A DNA stretch of 64,000 nucleotides from Trogon surrucura (GCA_020746105.1 CM036620.1:27854118-27918117); one strand, 5' to 3'. Positions 37,937 through 52,015 are shown, numbered from the stretch's first letter. A program made the numbers and translations. Notes: generated by a model from the letters alone, not told the origin.

Positions 37937-38202
37937 TTCATAGAAACATAATGGTTGGAAAAGACCTTCAAGATCATCAAGTCCAACCATTATCTAACTC
38001 TACCAGGTTCACTTCTAAATCACGTCCCTGAGCGCTACATCTAGACGGCTTTTAAATACATCTAAGGAAGGCGATTCAAGCAGTTACCTGGGCAGCCTGT
38101 TCCAGTCTTTGATAACCCTTTCAGTGTAGAAGTTTTTCCTAATGTCTAACCTAAACCTCTCCTGGTGCAACTTGAAGCCACTTGCTCTTGTCCTAGGGCC
38201 TT
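37937..38202 (-). mobile_element. CR1 LINE, 3' end fragment
   Basis: The plus strand reads TTCATAGAAACATAATGG, TTGGAAAAGACCTTCAAGA, TCATCAAGTCCAACCATT, later GGGCAGCCTGTTCCAG and ends near CTCTTGTCCTAGGGCC. This is the complement of roughly 265 bases of a CR1 3' end, of the same subfamily type as the 26848 copy. It is moderately diverged with no coding capacity. Confidence 0.92.
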
Positions 38203-41200
38203 GAAAAAGACGAAATGCTTAAAAGTCCATGTCAAGTAATTATGACAGCAAAAGTGAATACCTCAAATGAAGACACACACGGAGACTGAAACTGCCTTAG
38301 CAGCAATTGCTTCCAGCTCTCCAAAGTCCCTTGCAAACATTATTACGTAAGTTACAGCTGGATCACATCTTGCAGACAGTCCTTGAAGTTTAATACCAAC
38401 ATTACTTTAAGAACAACAATGCACAAATTACATAGTTTACATTTTGAAAATAATGGAGAAATAGGGACCTACTGAATGACTGTAATATAAGTAAATTGAA
38501 TCCCAGTGAAGGGAAGGTTGTTATATTAGTGATACCATGTGTTTTGATTTTGAAGATGTTTCTGCAGAAAGTCATTAAACAAAGTACAAAGCACACAAAT
38601 TTTAAAGCAATGATTGTTACCGCTTAAAAATGGAATTTTCACTTGTAAGTAGGATCCCCTTCTTTTTAAGACAGGATTTTGAGGAAAAAATACATATTAT
38701 GTGAGGTAGGCAATTATACAGAAAACAGCAGAAATTTCAGTGACACAGGGGTATCACAACATCTAAATGTGGATTCACAGGCATTTTATGAACCTTAATA
38801 CGATGTTAAGAGCCAAGGTCTAGGTTTCAGAACTTAAAATGAGGGAAGACACAGTCTATGGAAAGCTAAAAAGATGCATCTAATAATGAAAACTTGCAAG
38901 TAGAGGACTGGGTTCAAGTTTTCTGAAAAACAGAAACCAAGCATTTCATTAAATCATTTGAGAGAACCTTGTCTTGCTACTTCAGTCCCACTAATGTCTT
39001 GTTGCATACAGAATCTTCGTCTTCTTCTGCGCTTCAAAAATGCATAAGGTCACAATTTTTTAAAAAATAAAGTACATATAAAACCACGACAATGTCTCAA
39101 CAGTCACTGATGGATCAAGCACTATTAAGAAATCAGACCTTGGAATATTAGATAAACTTCAGAAAGGAAAACAGGTTTTGCTTTTGTCGTTCCTGATTCA
39201 ACTATTTATTTTTTTCCCCTAGATATGATTATGTTTGATTAACATCTAAAGACTCACTCTTCAATGAAAGCATCTCAACAGCATTCCCTGGAGACTTTTT
39301 CAATAATTAACAAATAAATCAAATGTATGTACATGTAAATAGCTACCAGATTCATTAAAAACCTACAGAAACAAATGTGTTCACTAAAAATGATGTGTGT
39401 TTTTGATTCAGGGGAATGTGTAAAATACATTATTAACCTGAAAAATGATAATAAAGTTGGCAATTTTTAAAATATTACCAAGTACCACTACAAGTCCTTC
39501 AGCATCATTTCTAAAGTTGAACTCCATGGAAAAGGCAACAGATGGGAAAATGGTCCAAGGAAAAGCAACACTAGACAGTTATCTCATCCCTACAACTAAG
39601 GTTATCACTAGCTTAATTGAATAACTTATAATTATGTTTACTGCGCAATTTTAGTGAGTTTTTATAAATTTAACTCTTCATCGGTCCATGCTGCAGTTTT
39701 CCACATATTCGATATGTACAATTTACCCATTAGCACATCATGGCATTATGTGACCAGAGAAAAAAATCAGGTTACATCACTGACCTGCATTACATCCCAC
39801 TATGAAACTCAAAGTTAACGCTGGCAGCAATGTGCAGAAACTTGCACTACTATTGTAGAAAATACACTAACCATAAAAGCAGTTTTGAAAATGTCTGAGA
39901 TTAAATGTATTTTTTAAGTCTTCCTCAATTATAATTAGGTTGTTTGTTTTTTTTATTATGACAGCAGGTATATCCAATAAACAAAACAAGTATTTCACTA
40001 AGAAGCATACAATCACCAATTACTGTTAACAACTACTATTTTATGAGATGGTTGATAAGTATTTTTAAACTGTTATTATTAAATGTTTACAAATAACATT
40101 TTTTGACTCATGGTAGGAAACAAAAAGAATTTAAAATTATTTGAAAGCAGTAAATGGATTTATATACAAATAATAATTGGGTTTCAGCTATGGGTTCTAC
40201 TCTAATTTTAAAAGAGGTAGTTTGTAATAGACCAACTATAAAAATAAAACCTGCTAGATTTTATTTTTAGTTAATCATAGTTGAAAGTTAATACTTTGCT
40301 TAAACTACCATGTTACACAAATTACATATTTCATCATATGTACTTTTTATTCTCTCTGAACACAGAAACAAAATTAAAATGTTCAAGAAATTTTCTTCTT
40401 TTTCATAATTTTAGATTGCCCAGATTTCAAATTCTTCTTGTATACAAGAACAGACCAAAAAAAAAAGCATACATATACAAAAATATTAAGATATTTTTTA
40501 TTACTGGTAGCACAAGAAATTTATTGTATTGCATACTGACCTAGGCATTATTTGTATAGCATGATGAAGTTTATTACTGCATAAGGGTTTAGCTTCTCAA
40601 GAAACAAAAAGGAAATATTCGTCAAAAAGGTAGAAGAAAAAAAAAATATCCAGAATTTCGCTCCCCTTTCTGTGCAGGCAAAAAAATTAGTTAAATGAAT
40701 GGCAGCTGATAAATAAAATGCCACTAGCTAGTTCAATTTATCAAAATATGAATCTAGATTCAAAATCAGGTATGAGATGTATTTTTTGGACCTGTGCCAA
40801 AACCGGGATGCTATTTCCTGCTGTTTACAGAGCACTAAGTTGAATAACAAGAACAAAACCTGTTGGCAAATCTAAATACAATGAAGCTGTCCTTAATTAG
40901 TACATGCAAAGGTAAGTTCAGAAAACAGCTTATTATCTACAATGTTCAAAATTGTAACTTCCATTTATACAAATTTAGAGATTATACTCTGTGTAAGTAG
41001 GTGTAAATTTTAAGGATATGCATTAATCATAATTTGTCTTAGCAAACAGGATTAATTAGTATTTGTAATAGCATATACAAGTGGAGATTAACTGTGAATC
41101 ACACTTGCTCAAGCAATAGACTAAATTAAGTCAGCACCAATTTTTATTTTTTACTTTTAAACAAACTGAACTACTTAGTATCATTTCAAAAACTTTAATT

Positions 41201-44200
41201 GTAAAAGAAAATAAATAAAAGAACAGATCATGCTCACGCAAAAGGCAGCACAACGCACATTGCTTATGATAGACCAGAATTCCCTGGTGCAGTAATATCG
41301 ATTTGCGCAGAGCAGGATCCCAGAGTCCAGTGTGATAAAATAGGAGACAACTGAGAAAAGATGACAGAACGTTTCCTTCTCCCTGCCTCAGAGGTGATAA
41401 GTGCCTGAAGTTTCATTAGAAAACTGGATCTGATCAGAACCTAATTAAATAAACTAAAAGGCTAGTACAAGGCCAAACAGTGGCATGAAACTACTTTCTA
41501 ACAGAACAGCATCACATTGTACTTTATTGTATGTATATTGTGCTGTACTCAAAATTCTAACATTTCAATCAAGAACTTTGCAGGTAGGAAAATTCAGATT
41601 CATTTTGCAAAGATAGTAAGATTTTCTAAATCCTGAAAAAACAGTGCCCTGCTCTCTCTAATTACAGTGCAAGGAATAATAGTAAAAATAAAAATAAATG
41701 CTACCCGTCTACCTCTACATCTATCTTTTTTGATAAAGACTGATAGAGAATGCAGCTTTTCAACTCCATGTAAGGGGAGCAAGGCATAGCTTTTGAATAA
41801 TTTCTGTATTTGGAGAGCGAAACCAAGGAAACAACAAGCAATCACTTTTCCCTCTAGTTCTCACAATTTGAAAAGAGCTTTTACTTCAATCTTGATATAT
41901 GTGTTCACATGAACTGTACAAAAAAATGCCATCCTATTCTATCTATTCCACACAAATAAATGAACACCACATTCAATTTCAGATCCCATTACAAAAAAAT
42001 AAATGGACAGGTCCCATCTCTGACACCCTTCATAGCACCTTTTTAAGGCAAAGCAGATTTGTATTTTTTTCAATTTAGCAACGGTAAAACCTCTTCCAGA
42101 CAAATACAGTGGAAACTCCTTACTTCTAGGGCATAACAATTTCATGCATTCATACAAAGTGACACAGCAATTAATACTCATTAGTACAAGATATAGTTTT
42201 GGACACATTTCATCTACAAAAGGTTTGCACTGGAAAATAATTGAGAATACAATGGTGGAGAAAATGAGGTGCACTAATGAAAAAGAGCTCTATTAAAAAA
42301 AAAAACAACCCCAGAAAACACCACCACAAAACACCAAAAATCTTCACGAAACTTTTCAAAAATTTTTTCTTCCGCAAAACCTACCAGCTCCTCATATTTG
42401 CATAGAAAGCTGTGCCTGTGTCATTTACATTACAAAGATATTTAAAATTCAAGCAGTTACCTTGATCCAAATCCAAAACCTATATTTAGGTTTTGGAGGA
42501 TGTTGACTGCAGCTGTTACTTAAATACTTCTCTGTATTTGGACCAATGTGCTACAAAATTCAGAATATTAAGTTGTCTCCTAATAAGTTACGTGTGCAAA
42601 ATCTTCAGTGAAGATAAGGATCTGTGTATTGATCTGACCCTGTTCACAAACAAATGTCAGTGCTGATTGGTTTTAGTAACCAGTTTAATTATTTTTGAAG
42701 ATACTGTTCAATATGGCGTTTTACATTTTGTTAAAAGAAGGTCCCAGAACATAAATATCAGTTCAGTGCAACCTTAGAGCCCACCAGTGGATTTGTATTA
42801 CACTGCCCAATCTGTTTTCCCGAAACAAGAAAATACAGTAAGATGTTGAATTACTTAAGGTAATGTTTGGTAACTAATATAAGATTGGCCTTAGAGATCC
42901 TTTGACATTGTACACTATGATTTGGATTTTGTTTCCATTTACAGCTAGAAAAGAAACTGCAATACTTGTGTAGGTTGTATAATCATGTATGATCATAAAC
43001 CGGTTTGCCAACTTGGTCTAAAGCCATCATAAACAGTTTAAACAACAAAAAGAAAAGGTTTCAACAGCATGGCTATCAGTGAATCTGCAAACACTAGAGT
43101 TGCTACTGGCCAATTCCTACCTCAGCAAATGTAGGTTCCTTTGAAATTAAGATGGCATCAGCATAGGTATCCAACATGAGCACATTATTTCTTATAATCA
43201 CATCTCATTTCATACGTGACTTTGGAAAGGTCTCAATGAATTCAAAGCAGTTACAATGGGTAGGTAGTTGTTGTATATTAATGATATTTGTAGTGCCTAT
43301 ATGCCACTTTTTACATGAAAAAAATAGCAATTAACTAATTGGTGATTAAATAAAATCCACTAGAGCAGATTCTGGTCCCCTTGTATTTTTTTCTAATCAA
43401 CTCAGGAAACAGTTTATATCTAAGGATGAGAATCTGAACTGTGCTGTGGATCAAATACCTCCTTTCCCAACAACATCCCTAGAGAGCTCTGCAGAGCAAT
43501 TTTAAAGGATCCTTTTAAAAGAAACTTCATATATGGGTTTTTGTGGTTATTTTAAGAGAGACTAATGTTATGCAAAATAATAGAAATTAACAAAAAAGAA
43601 GATATTATAAAGTAGGCAATGATCTGCTGCAATTTCTAGGGTCACTGCAATTCTATGACAGCTATACAGTTATCAAAAGGGGAGCTAATCGGCAGCGCTT
43701 TTCACCATCGTGTGAGGACCAAAGCAACACTGATTTAAAACACTGCCACCAGAAACATGTATTGTAATGATTAAAATTTAAGTGGAGAGTCTATTGTGTG
43801 AATCCTCTATGGGCAAATAAAGCCAAAATTGTTGTCACGGATCTTAACCGCATAGTCATATGTTAGCTTCAAAGACAAAACAGGTGAAAAAGGTATCAAG
43901 GACTAGGAGAACGTGTGAGGGTATTTAAATACTGTCATTATTATTTCTGTGCCTATGCACAAGTCAAATCTTACTTGCATCAGGAACACAAATGTGCTAA
44001 CTCAATACACATTCATGAAATCTGCAGCTGATGCAGTAACTTAACAATAGCCAAGAGCCTGGAGAATATACTTTTGAGAAAAAAAAAGATAAACAATACT
44101 AAGGATTTTGTGATGAACCCTGATTTAACTAATTTTTTTTTTTTTTTATACCATGGGAACACAACCTATTTTGCGGTGGCTGACACAGATGTTGCGTAAG

Positions 44201-46120
44201 ACACAACATGTTACTAAAAACTAAGTAGTAGCTTTTTTCCAACTGGAAATTTTATTCTACACCCAAAATGTTTTCCTGCTTCACTTCACTGCTGCCTACA
44301 CATAAATTTGCACTCCAAGAAAATAATAAAAAAAATAGATTTCAAGGGAAAATTTCACGAAAAATAGGAGCTGTAGATAGGGAAGATGACTGTTCACAAA
44401 CGAGCACACAAGTATCATAGAAATCAAAGTGCTGACAAAGGAAAAGTTTAGGAACTAAAGAAAAAGAGAAGAAAAAATACATAGAGGAAGGAACAGAGAC
44501 TAGAGTATTGTAGAATTGTAATGGATCAGTGAGGCAAGTTTACAAGAATAAGAAGTAAAAACACTGGAAGTTTCCAGAGAACACTTCAAAGACAGGCAGA
44601 ATAAAAATACAAAAAAAAATTACATTTCATTAAATACATTGTACAGTCTTCATTCCTGCTTCCCTCCTCAGTGCCTCCCCACCTTGACTCTTCTAAAAAA
44701 AAAAGTAATTTCCTGTAGGCAACAAACCCTTTTCAGAAATAATGTATTTATTAATCTGTGAATACAGACCTAACCTTCAGTCTTGTGAGAGGTGTAAGAG
44801 TGAATAATTGTCATGTACTGTGGGAGGTTTCCCCACCTGTTATTTGAAACACCATCTCTTAGGCACAGACATATATATGGAGCAAATTTATGCAACTAGG
44901 GGTTAATGAATAATGTGTCACATTACTGTTGTGGTTATGTTTAATGAGTTTTGGAAACACATTTAGCAAAAAAAGGAAAAACCCTAAAATTTACCATGTG
45001 CAAAAGAAAACTCAAGTACTAATAAAATGTGCAGAAGAAATTTTGAGTGGCTCACCCTAATGCCTCAGGATAGTTCAATGTAATATTCTGGCATCCCAAA
45101 TCAAACATGAAAGTTGAGTCAGGCTATCCGCACTTCAATGTTCTTCAATTAAAACAGAGCTTCCTCTGGCTATAGGTATTGAGCTGTACACTGTAAATAC
45201 TTCTACAGAAGTTTTTATTCAGTCCAGTGGCTACAAAAATCTGAAGCAGCAGCATTCTTCCCCAGGCAAGAATTCTCCAGACAACAGGATAGTTCACCGA
45301 TTTCTTTAACCTGGCCTTTAACAGGCCTCCCATGAAAAGGAAGTGAATACTCCCATGAAAAATGTCCAATAGGCATAACTTCCCAGGTGTATTTAATAAG
45401 ATTTTTATTTGGTCCTGCAATAATCAACTCAAATTAATACAAGAACACGATGAGTAATTTAGGACCACAGCCTCAAGTCTTTGAACATGTTTTTTATGCT
45501 TATGTAGAAATACTGGTACTAATCATAGATTAATCAAATTTATCAGAGGTAGAACAGCACACTGCATTCATCCCTTGCAACCAAAAGGAAAGGGGAAGCA
45601 ACAGCTGGAACAGTGCAGGACAAAAACAAAGCTAATGTGTCCTCTTCAGCAGAAGAAAAGCTGCCCAGTATTGTCAAAATACTGAATTCTCCTATCTTTA
45701 CTACAACAGTAACTCACCCAGAGTCTTAAAAGTCAACTTTAACAATGATATGGGTATTTGTGTGCAACAAGGACTATGAGATCCACACTGAAGTGCACAG
45801 ACTAGCAATATGAAAGAGGAATATATCATGTCATTGCCCTCTTTGTATCCTCCAGTTTACTGTGCTAGGCTCTTCCAACAAGGCAGGACACGATAAACAT
45901 ACAGAAAGCATTCTGCATTTAGACAGAACAGTCATGAAATACAAGGTACCAATGCAAAGTAAGCCTTCTGGCAGCCTAAAAGTTTTTCTGTAGACACACA
46001 GAAAAATTTAAAAGTATTTTAGTTAAACTGTACAACATAGCTGTTCTCTACACAGGGCAAGCTGACAGCAATACAGAAAACCTCTTGATGCTTGTCATCC
46101 AGAAACTGTTACAAACAAGA
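38203..46120. other. Long AT-rich non-coding stretch
   Basis: Nearly 8 kb without a recognisable gene or transposon. A good plus-strand donor (CAAAG|GTAAGT) near 40910 has no partner exon that I can see. A small perfect hairpin at 42473-42496 is listed separately. A T run occurs at about 44133-44148. Confidence 0.5.
42473..42496. repeat. Perfect 10-bp hairpin with 4-nt loop
   Basis: CCAAAACCTA, a TATT loop, then TAGGTTTTGG. There is no T run after it in either direction, so no terminator-like role is implied. Confidence 0.85.
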
Positions 46121-46340
46121 GAATCATAGAATGCATAAGGACCCTTTAAAGGCCATCTAGTCCAAGTCCCCTGCAGTGAGCAGGGACATCTTTAACCAGA
46201 TCAGGTTGCTCAGAGCCCCATCCAGCCTGACCTTGAATGCCTCCAGGGATGGAGCCTCCACCATCTCTCTGGGCAACCTGTGCCAGTGTTTCACCACCCT
46301 CACGGTAAAGAACTTCTTCCTAGCATCTCATCTAAATGAA
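46121..46340 (-). mobile_element. CR1 LINE, 3' end fragment
   Basis: The plus strand reads GAATCATAGAATGCATAAGG, AGGCCATCTAGTCCAAG, CAGGTTGCTCAGAGCCCC, ATCCAGCCTGACCTTGAATG and GGGCAACCTGTGCCAG, stopping near AACTTCTTCCTAGCATCTC. It is the complement of about 215 bases of a CR1 3' end, less diverged than the 14581 copy of the same type. It is 5'-truncated with no coding capacity. Confidence 0.94.
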
Positions 46341-46867
46341 ACCAAAGGGTAGGTAAACAAATTTTACAAGGGTTTCTTACTTGGTACAACAGTGTTATTT
46401 TCTAGACCTTTAAAAAAGATGTCTTAAATTACCTTAACATTCCTAGAACTGAAAGTGGCATTATTTTCTTTTTACATATTTTGAACACAGCAGCTAGCAT
46501 TCTGAACTATAGGAAAAATATCACTGTCTAGTCCCTGAGAATTATTCTGTATGGACAATCTGCCTTAGATGTTGTTTGGGTTTTTTTCCCCCCTCTTCCC
46601 TTCCACCTAAAGAGAGAGGAAAGACTGAGAATAAACAAGTTAAAAGTGTGACTTTCTGGTTTCTGTTATTGTTGAAATTTTAGGAGTGTGTTTTATGGGT
46701 GATAAACATGATGTTTTATAGAGAAGAAAGAAAAGAAAAGATGAGCCAAATGGGACTGCAATGTGGAGAGAGAATAAAAACAATACAGCAAGATAAAAGG
46801 AAATGAGCAAAGGAGCAACAGCAGGAGAAAATAATGAGCCAGAACGAAAGCCCCTCCACCAACAGAT
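46341..46867. other. Non-coding, purine-rich on plus strand
   Basis: Pyrimidine-rich at 46575-46608, then purine-rich at about 46717-46830. The purine bias leaves long minus-strand frames open (46640-46978 and 46693-47064) that encode L, S and F-rich peptides without family resemblance. Confidence 0.5.
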
Positions 46868-46912
46868 TTTGCAAATTTCTCTTGCTTCCCAACAGCAAGA
46901 GAAATTTGCAGA
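46868..46912. repeat. Perfect 16-bp hairpin with 9-nt loop
   Basis: TGCAAATTTCTCTTGC (46870-46885) and its exact complement GCAAGAGAAATTTGCA (46895-46910) flank the loop TTCCCAACA. One G-T pair and one A-T pair extend the stem outward to 46868 and 46912. Uninterrupted arms of this length are unusual in unique DNA. It lies about 65 bases upstream of a CCAAT motif. Confidence 0.95.
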
Positions 46913-46974
46913 CATGGCAACAAGAGGTTTGAGAAAGGAAGACAGAAAAAAATGGGGTTTAGGAATGGAGTCAG

Positions 46975-47014
46975 CCAATAATCTCCTCCCTTCCTACTGA
47001 AGAGAGTATAAAAA
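46975..47014 (+). promoter_or_regulatory. CCAAT and TATA-box-like pair
   Basis: CCAAT at 46975-46979 is followed 28 bases later by TATAAAAA at 47007-47014, in the context GAGAGTATAAAAAGC. This close spacing is typical of retroviral LTR U3 promoters as well as some cellular promoters. No transcript evidence or following open reading frame is visible. Confidence 0.3.
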
Positions 47015-50000
47015 GCTTTCAGATCTAAGCATTTGGCACCTTCTTTTGGCAATATATGTCCCATATATATATTATCTGCTTAATCTGTTTATCAATATAA
47101 ACATGTTCAGCAAAGAGCTATAATGATAGTGAACCACTGAAAAAGACTTATAAAAACCCTGAACATTGGATACTAGTTTTATCACAGCTGTAGATAAGCA
47201 CATTAATTAAATTAATATCACAAAGAAGAATTATCAAACTAATCCTAAACCAGAGCATATACCTTTAAGCAAGTTGTCAGAATGGAGAATCACAAGATAA
47301 ACTCGTTAAAAATAAATCTATCAGTGATTATCAGTCTCCAGGTTCAGAAAATCCCTAACCTCCTTTGGTAAACTGGACAGTTTACCAGTAACATCACTCT
47401 TGTGATGTTGCATTTGGTTTTCCTTCTACTGTTTTCTTCTACTACTGGTCAGTATCAGGACAAAACATTGAGCTATGAAGACCCTCAGAGGACAGATATA
47501 ATGCTCTCCCTGGATATTTGTTGAAAAGGAAAATATTAACAGCAAAGAAAACATTGGATGAATGTAGGTTCACTCTGATGGGTTCAAAAAGGTTTACGTT
47601 TTCCCCCTTGTTGTTATTAGTTTTGTTCTTGTTTTGTCTTTCACATTATTTGTTCATGTTATTTCATCAGTCAGATCACTCAAATCACATCTAGGAGTTC
47701 CATTTTTAAAGGTTTTGCTATTTAAGTTACTGTTCACACCTGTACTGATTTAAAAAAGATTTGAGCATTTACTTCTCTAGCTACAGAAGAGCAGGTATAA
47801 GCAATGTATATACACAAATTTTATTCCATTTCTTTAAAAGACTGTTATTATTATGTTGCCAAGTAGTGTATTCCCACAGATTAAACTGTGAAAGTTCAGC
47901 AGATGCTTGTGAAATGGCCCAAATTTGAAAGGTAAACTCTACCTGCTGTTCAACTCATACTTGGCTGACATCAAGCTTGTACACTATCAAGTGTCATGAT
48001 ACTGGGAGTGTGAGTAGATACATGACAACTTTCTATAGTACCTGAAATTTGGCATTTTCTTAGGGGGTCCTTTGAAGATTATTTTCATAACCTGATGGGA
48101 CTCCTGTAGTAGATTTGTCTCTGCTTTAATCTTCTCAATCATGTAACAGACTGAAAGATGAAATATAGACATTCAAAGATGTGCAAATATATATTTACAT
48201 GGACACTTCACAATACTTGATTGGGAAGCTCATGTCTCTGATGCGTGCACTTAAAATTGTTTCATGTATTTAAGGCATGAAGATCCTATTGCTTTTATCA
48301 TCTATTCCTCTCGTGCAGTTGTGCTTTCCTCATTTTTCACTTAAAACGTAAGATTATGTCAGTGAATGTGCTGGCATTTCTCTCCAATATAGTATGTTTG
48401 CAGGATTATACAATAGAGATCAAGTCCTCCTATTTCAGCATCAAATACAAAGCTATCAATCTCATCTCGATAGATAGCACCATGAAGTTTTTCCTGAATG
48501 TTCTTAAACAAATAAAAATCTTCTGGAAAGTAATGAAGCTGGTACTAAATATGAAGTTGTAATACAGTATCTAATTCACGTGCTTTCAACTCCAGCATGC
48601 TTTAATACACACACACACACAGAGGAATGTATCGTTGCAAGTTTTTTTTGCAGTGCATTGGCTAGTAACCAAACAGAACTTTTTTTTCCCTTTTATTGCT
48701 GGTATCCAGTAGATTCTATTTTCAATTTAATGCCTTTCTGTATACTACAACAAAAAAAAAGTATTACTGTTTCCCAAATCTCATTTATAATCCTTCCGTT
48801 CATGCTCCTTCTTGCTGTTTTATCATTAATGTTAATATTCTGTTGACTCTTAAGAAGTAGAAACTTCCATTACTAAAAATGAATAAATGCACACTAAAAG
48901 AGGACTGTATTGAAATGAAGGCAGAATATACAGCCTCAATAGAGTTCTCACTTCTTTAGAGAAAGTATTAGTAATAGGTCAGGGATAGAAATGGCATTTT
49001 CTGTTTCTACTACTGATGTAGCATAGGTCATATATTGTATGCTAACTTTTTCCTCATAAACTCTTTCAGTTTTAACATTTACATAAAAGTCTAAAGCATG
49101 CCGAACAGTTTAAACCATAATCAAAATGACCAAATAGTGTACATATACCTAAAAAACATGGGTTAACCATGGGTAAACGCAGCTGCAGAAGATAAGCTAC
49201 TGATCTAACTATTTAAGAAAAATAAAATTTCCAGCCCTTTCACTGTGCACACAGTACTTACACCACAAACCATCTTCAACGATTGTTTCACATGATTTTA
49301 CAGATCTGTTGTAAACATTATAAGCTATAGAAGTTCTTTATTGGCCCAAATGCGTATTGAGGCATAGCAGAATAATTTATATATCAGTATTCACACTGCT
49401 CTGCATGTTTTCATATTGAAATTGTTTCAAAAGTTTAATTTTTTAAAAATGCACTGATGAATGAAAAAAAATCTCCCTTCAATTCACGCAGGATGTAACC
49501 TTTCTGCCTCTCCAGTCCTCCACAGGCTTTTTGAGACTTGTCTGCCTCTCTGACTGCTTAAAATCACTATTGTTCCTTCTCAACCTCTCAACATTTACCA
49601 CAGAATATTTGCTTTAGCTGTAGCATTTTTGCACCTGTGTTAATTTCAAATCCAGTGACTGAATTTCTGCTTTTCTCTCTCTCAAACAGCACCTCCTCTG
49701 TCTCAAACAGCATTGCACTCACACATTTGCAAATCCCTGGAGGAAAGCCCAGGAAGCAAATTCAGGTTATTTGGTAGCACTTGCAAAGCATCAAATGGAG
49801 AATAAACGATGTGTGCTAGTTAAAATAACAAGTCTCTGCACTTGTTAAACGCCAACGCTCAGAATGAGAACAAAGTATTTTGCCAATACTGTATTACCAT
49901 CATATCTCAGTTAACATGGTGTTGTCATTGCTTGTAACAAGACACAGGTTTTGGATTAAGCTAAGAACATGGGCCTCAAGATTTGTTTTTGTCTGGCCTG

Positions 50001-50095
50001 CCTCGATATTTGCTCTAGCTCTTAAAAAATGACCAGGTTACTATTACCCTTTTTGCACTAGCTGTTGTTCAGCTTTTCATAGCTGTGCAGCACAA
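47015..50095. other. AT-rich non-coding DNA
   Basis: No gene is supported. A short CA run occurs at 48607-48620. A weak exon-like block at 49262-49305 is listed separately. Confidence 0.5.
49262..49305 (-). CDS. Weak 44-nt exon-like block
   Basis: On the minus strand, AATGTTTACAACAG precedes 44 nt ending GTGGT|GTAAGTACTG. The one open frame reads SVKSCETIVEDGLW. The donor is strong and the acceptor average. Its phase (one base to complete a codon on entry, one left over on exit) does not join directly to the 60021 exon. It could be chance. Confidence 0.15.
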
Positions 50096-50700
50096 CACCT
50101 TGTATTGGGCTTATATGGGAAGGTTTTGGAAGTGAGGGCGTGCAGGGGTGGCTTTGTCAGCTGTATGTTCGTATCTGACAGAGTAGCAAGCACTTACTCT
50201 ATGAAGAGTGATCTTCTAATAATGAGCAAGCCAAATAATTATGGGCACTGGATGACAAGAAGAGACTCCGGGACGATGGACAACTCCGCAATGGCCAGTT
50301 ACTCACCACCTCAGGAAAGAAACCTTTGCAGCATGATAAAACCAATTGTAAGGATAATGAAGATGTCATTTTAACTTGAAATCGATGATAAAGAGCAAAG
50401 TGTACAACATGTTAACCAACACATCAGTGACATCCCACATGAATTCCAGAATGAGGATAATGAAATCATCAACATGAACATCAGACTCTTGCAAAGAAGT
50501 TGTGAGACCCAATTCACTGCAGTGCTATCACTCCCACAACTGACCTGAAGGCACTGACCTTCACAGGAGAGGCTGTACAAAAGTGGGCAATACATCAAAT
50601 TAAGAAGTAGATACTAGAAGCTTTATGTACATTTAACTTTTGACTGTTTGAACTAAATGTGGTAGTATCACCGTAACTGGAATAAAGAATAATTATAATC
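50096..50700. other. Unexplained higher-complexity block
   Basis: The block begins CACCTTGTATTGGGCTTAT, followed by GGGAAGGTTTTGG and GTGCAGGGGTGGCTTTGTCAG. I believe this resembles the start of a dispersed avian LTR-type repeat, but I cannot confirm it. Further on, a 57-codon plus frame reads EIDDKEQSVQHVNQHISDI to a stop at about 50546, without an obvious family. An AATAAAG signal occurs near 50682, followed by AT-rich sequence. An old LTR insertion or a decayed retrocopy are both possible. Confidence 0.25.
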
Positions 50701-52015
50701 ATTATAATAATCTTTGATCACACTGTTAAGACTTTGTGGGCTTTGCCCACAATGATCATATCTCCTTGAAGTCAATATTACTTGCCAATCATCATTTTTT
50801 TCCAGATCGTTTGAATGCTATGTGAACAAAAAAACAAATCAGAGTAATTTCTTATTGGTTCATACTGCCTTGTGAAGTTACCAAAATGAAACTAAAAGAA
50901 GGTAATTGCAAAAAAAAGGTATTGGGTAATTCCTAGGAAAGTTAAAATCTCAACTCTTAAGTCAAAGGGCCATGTTCAGTTTTGCACTGAAATTACAGCT
51001 GCTAGCAACATCTCTATCAAGTGACAGGTTTAGAAATGCACCAGTTGTTTGAGTATTCGAAGTATTCTTTCATGGACTTAGGAGGAAAAGGTTAAAATCT
51101 TGTTTATTTACAAAGTAAAACTTAGTTTATTTCTCATGAGAATCCTGAAATGATTTTTTTTCTTCCACTGACACATTTTTTCACAACTCCCTTCATTCCT
51201 AATACATACTTCTTCAAGCAAAACATCATAATGTAAAATGTTCTCTCTATTCTCTTCTAGATAACAGTATCATTCATTCGCTGAAAATATTACCATAATA
51301 AAGATGGTGATGAAAAAAGAAAGCATGATAGATGGCAAGAGGTAGACATTTCTATGCAGAAAGGATTTTCTAGCACCAAGAAAGAGAAGGAAGAGTGGCA
51401 ACAGATGATGTTCAACAAGTAATGTGAAATTCAAAAGGATAATACGCACATGCTCGTTTCTGTGGTTTCTTTATGTTATGCATTTGCTACTTAATTGATT
51501 TTTCAAGATGCTTCCAACAAATACAGTAAGAATTATGCAATTATATGTGCAGAGAAGTTTCAGAAACTCTGACCAAAAGGGCAAGAGTGGATGCTGAGGA
51601 TGGCTGTTACAAACAAAAGAAGACATGATATAAGAGTGATAAACAATAACACTGTGTTAAGTGGTACAGAATAAGCCAATATAAGGCAATACCACTTGTG
51701 AAGAAGGCTCATTCACTGTAAAGATTTGCATGAATATTTAGTTGATCGCTTTTATTTTCAGTTCAGATCCATTTAAGAATAATTGGTATAACTGGTGAAA
51801 TGTTATTTTTAAATGAGTGTAGTATGTCTTCTGAAATTAGAGCCACAAGTGCTAAACAGGTGCTCCAGCTGGAAAACTGCTATATTGCTATATGCTATGA
51901 GACTGGATCAAAATGGCATAATAACAAGATTCAAGTATTATTTCCCATTTTTTAAAAAAGGTATTATCAAGAAAGCTTTAAGAATACTGCTGGCACAAGC
52001 ACCTTCTTATCTTAC

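Noticed and set aside
46640-47064. Overlapping 112- and 123-codon minus-strand frames
   Set aside because: They are open because the plus strand is purine-rich. The L, S and F-rich peptides have no motif and overlap in two phases.
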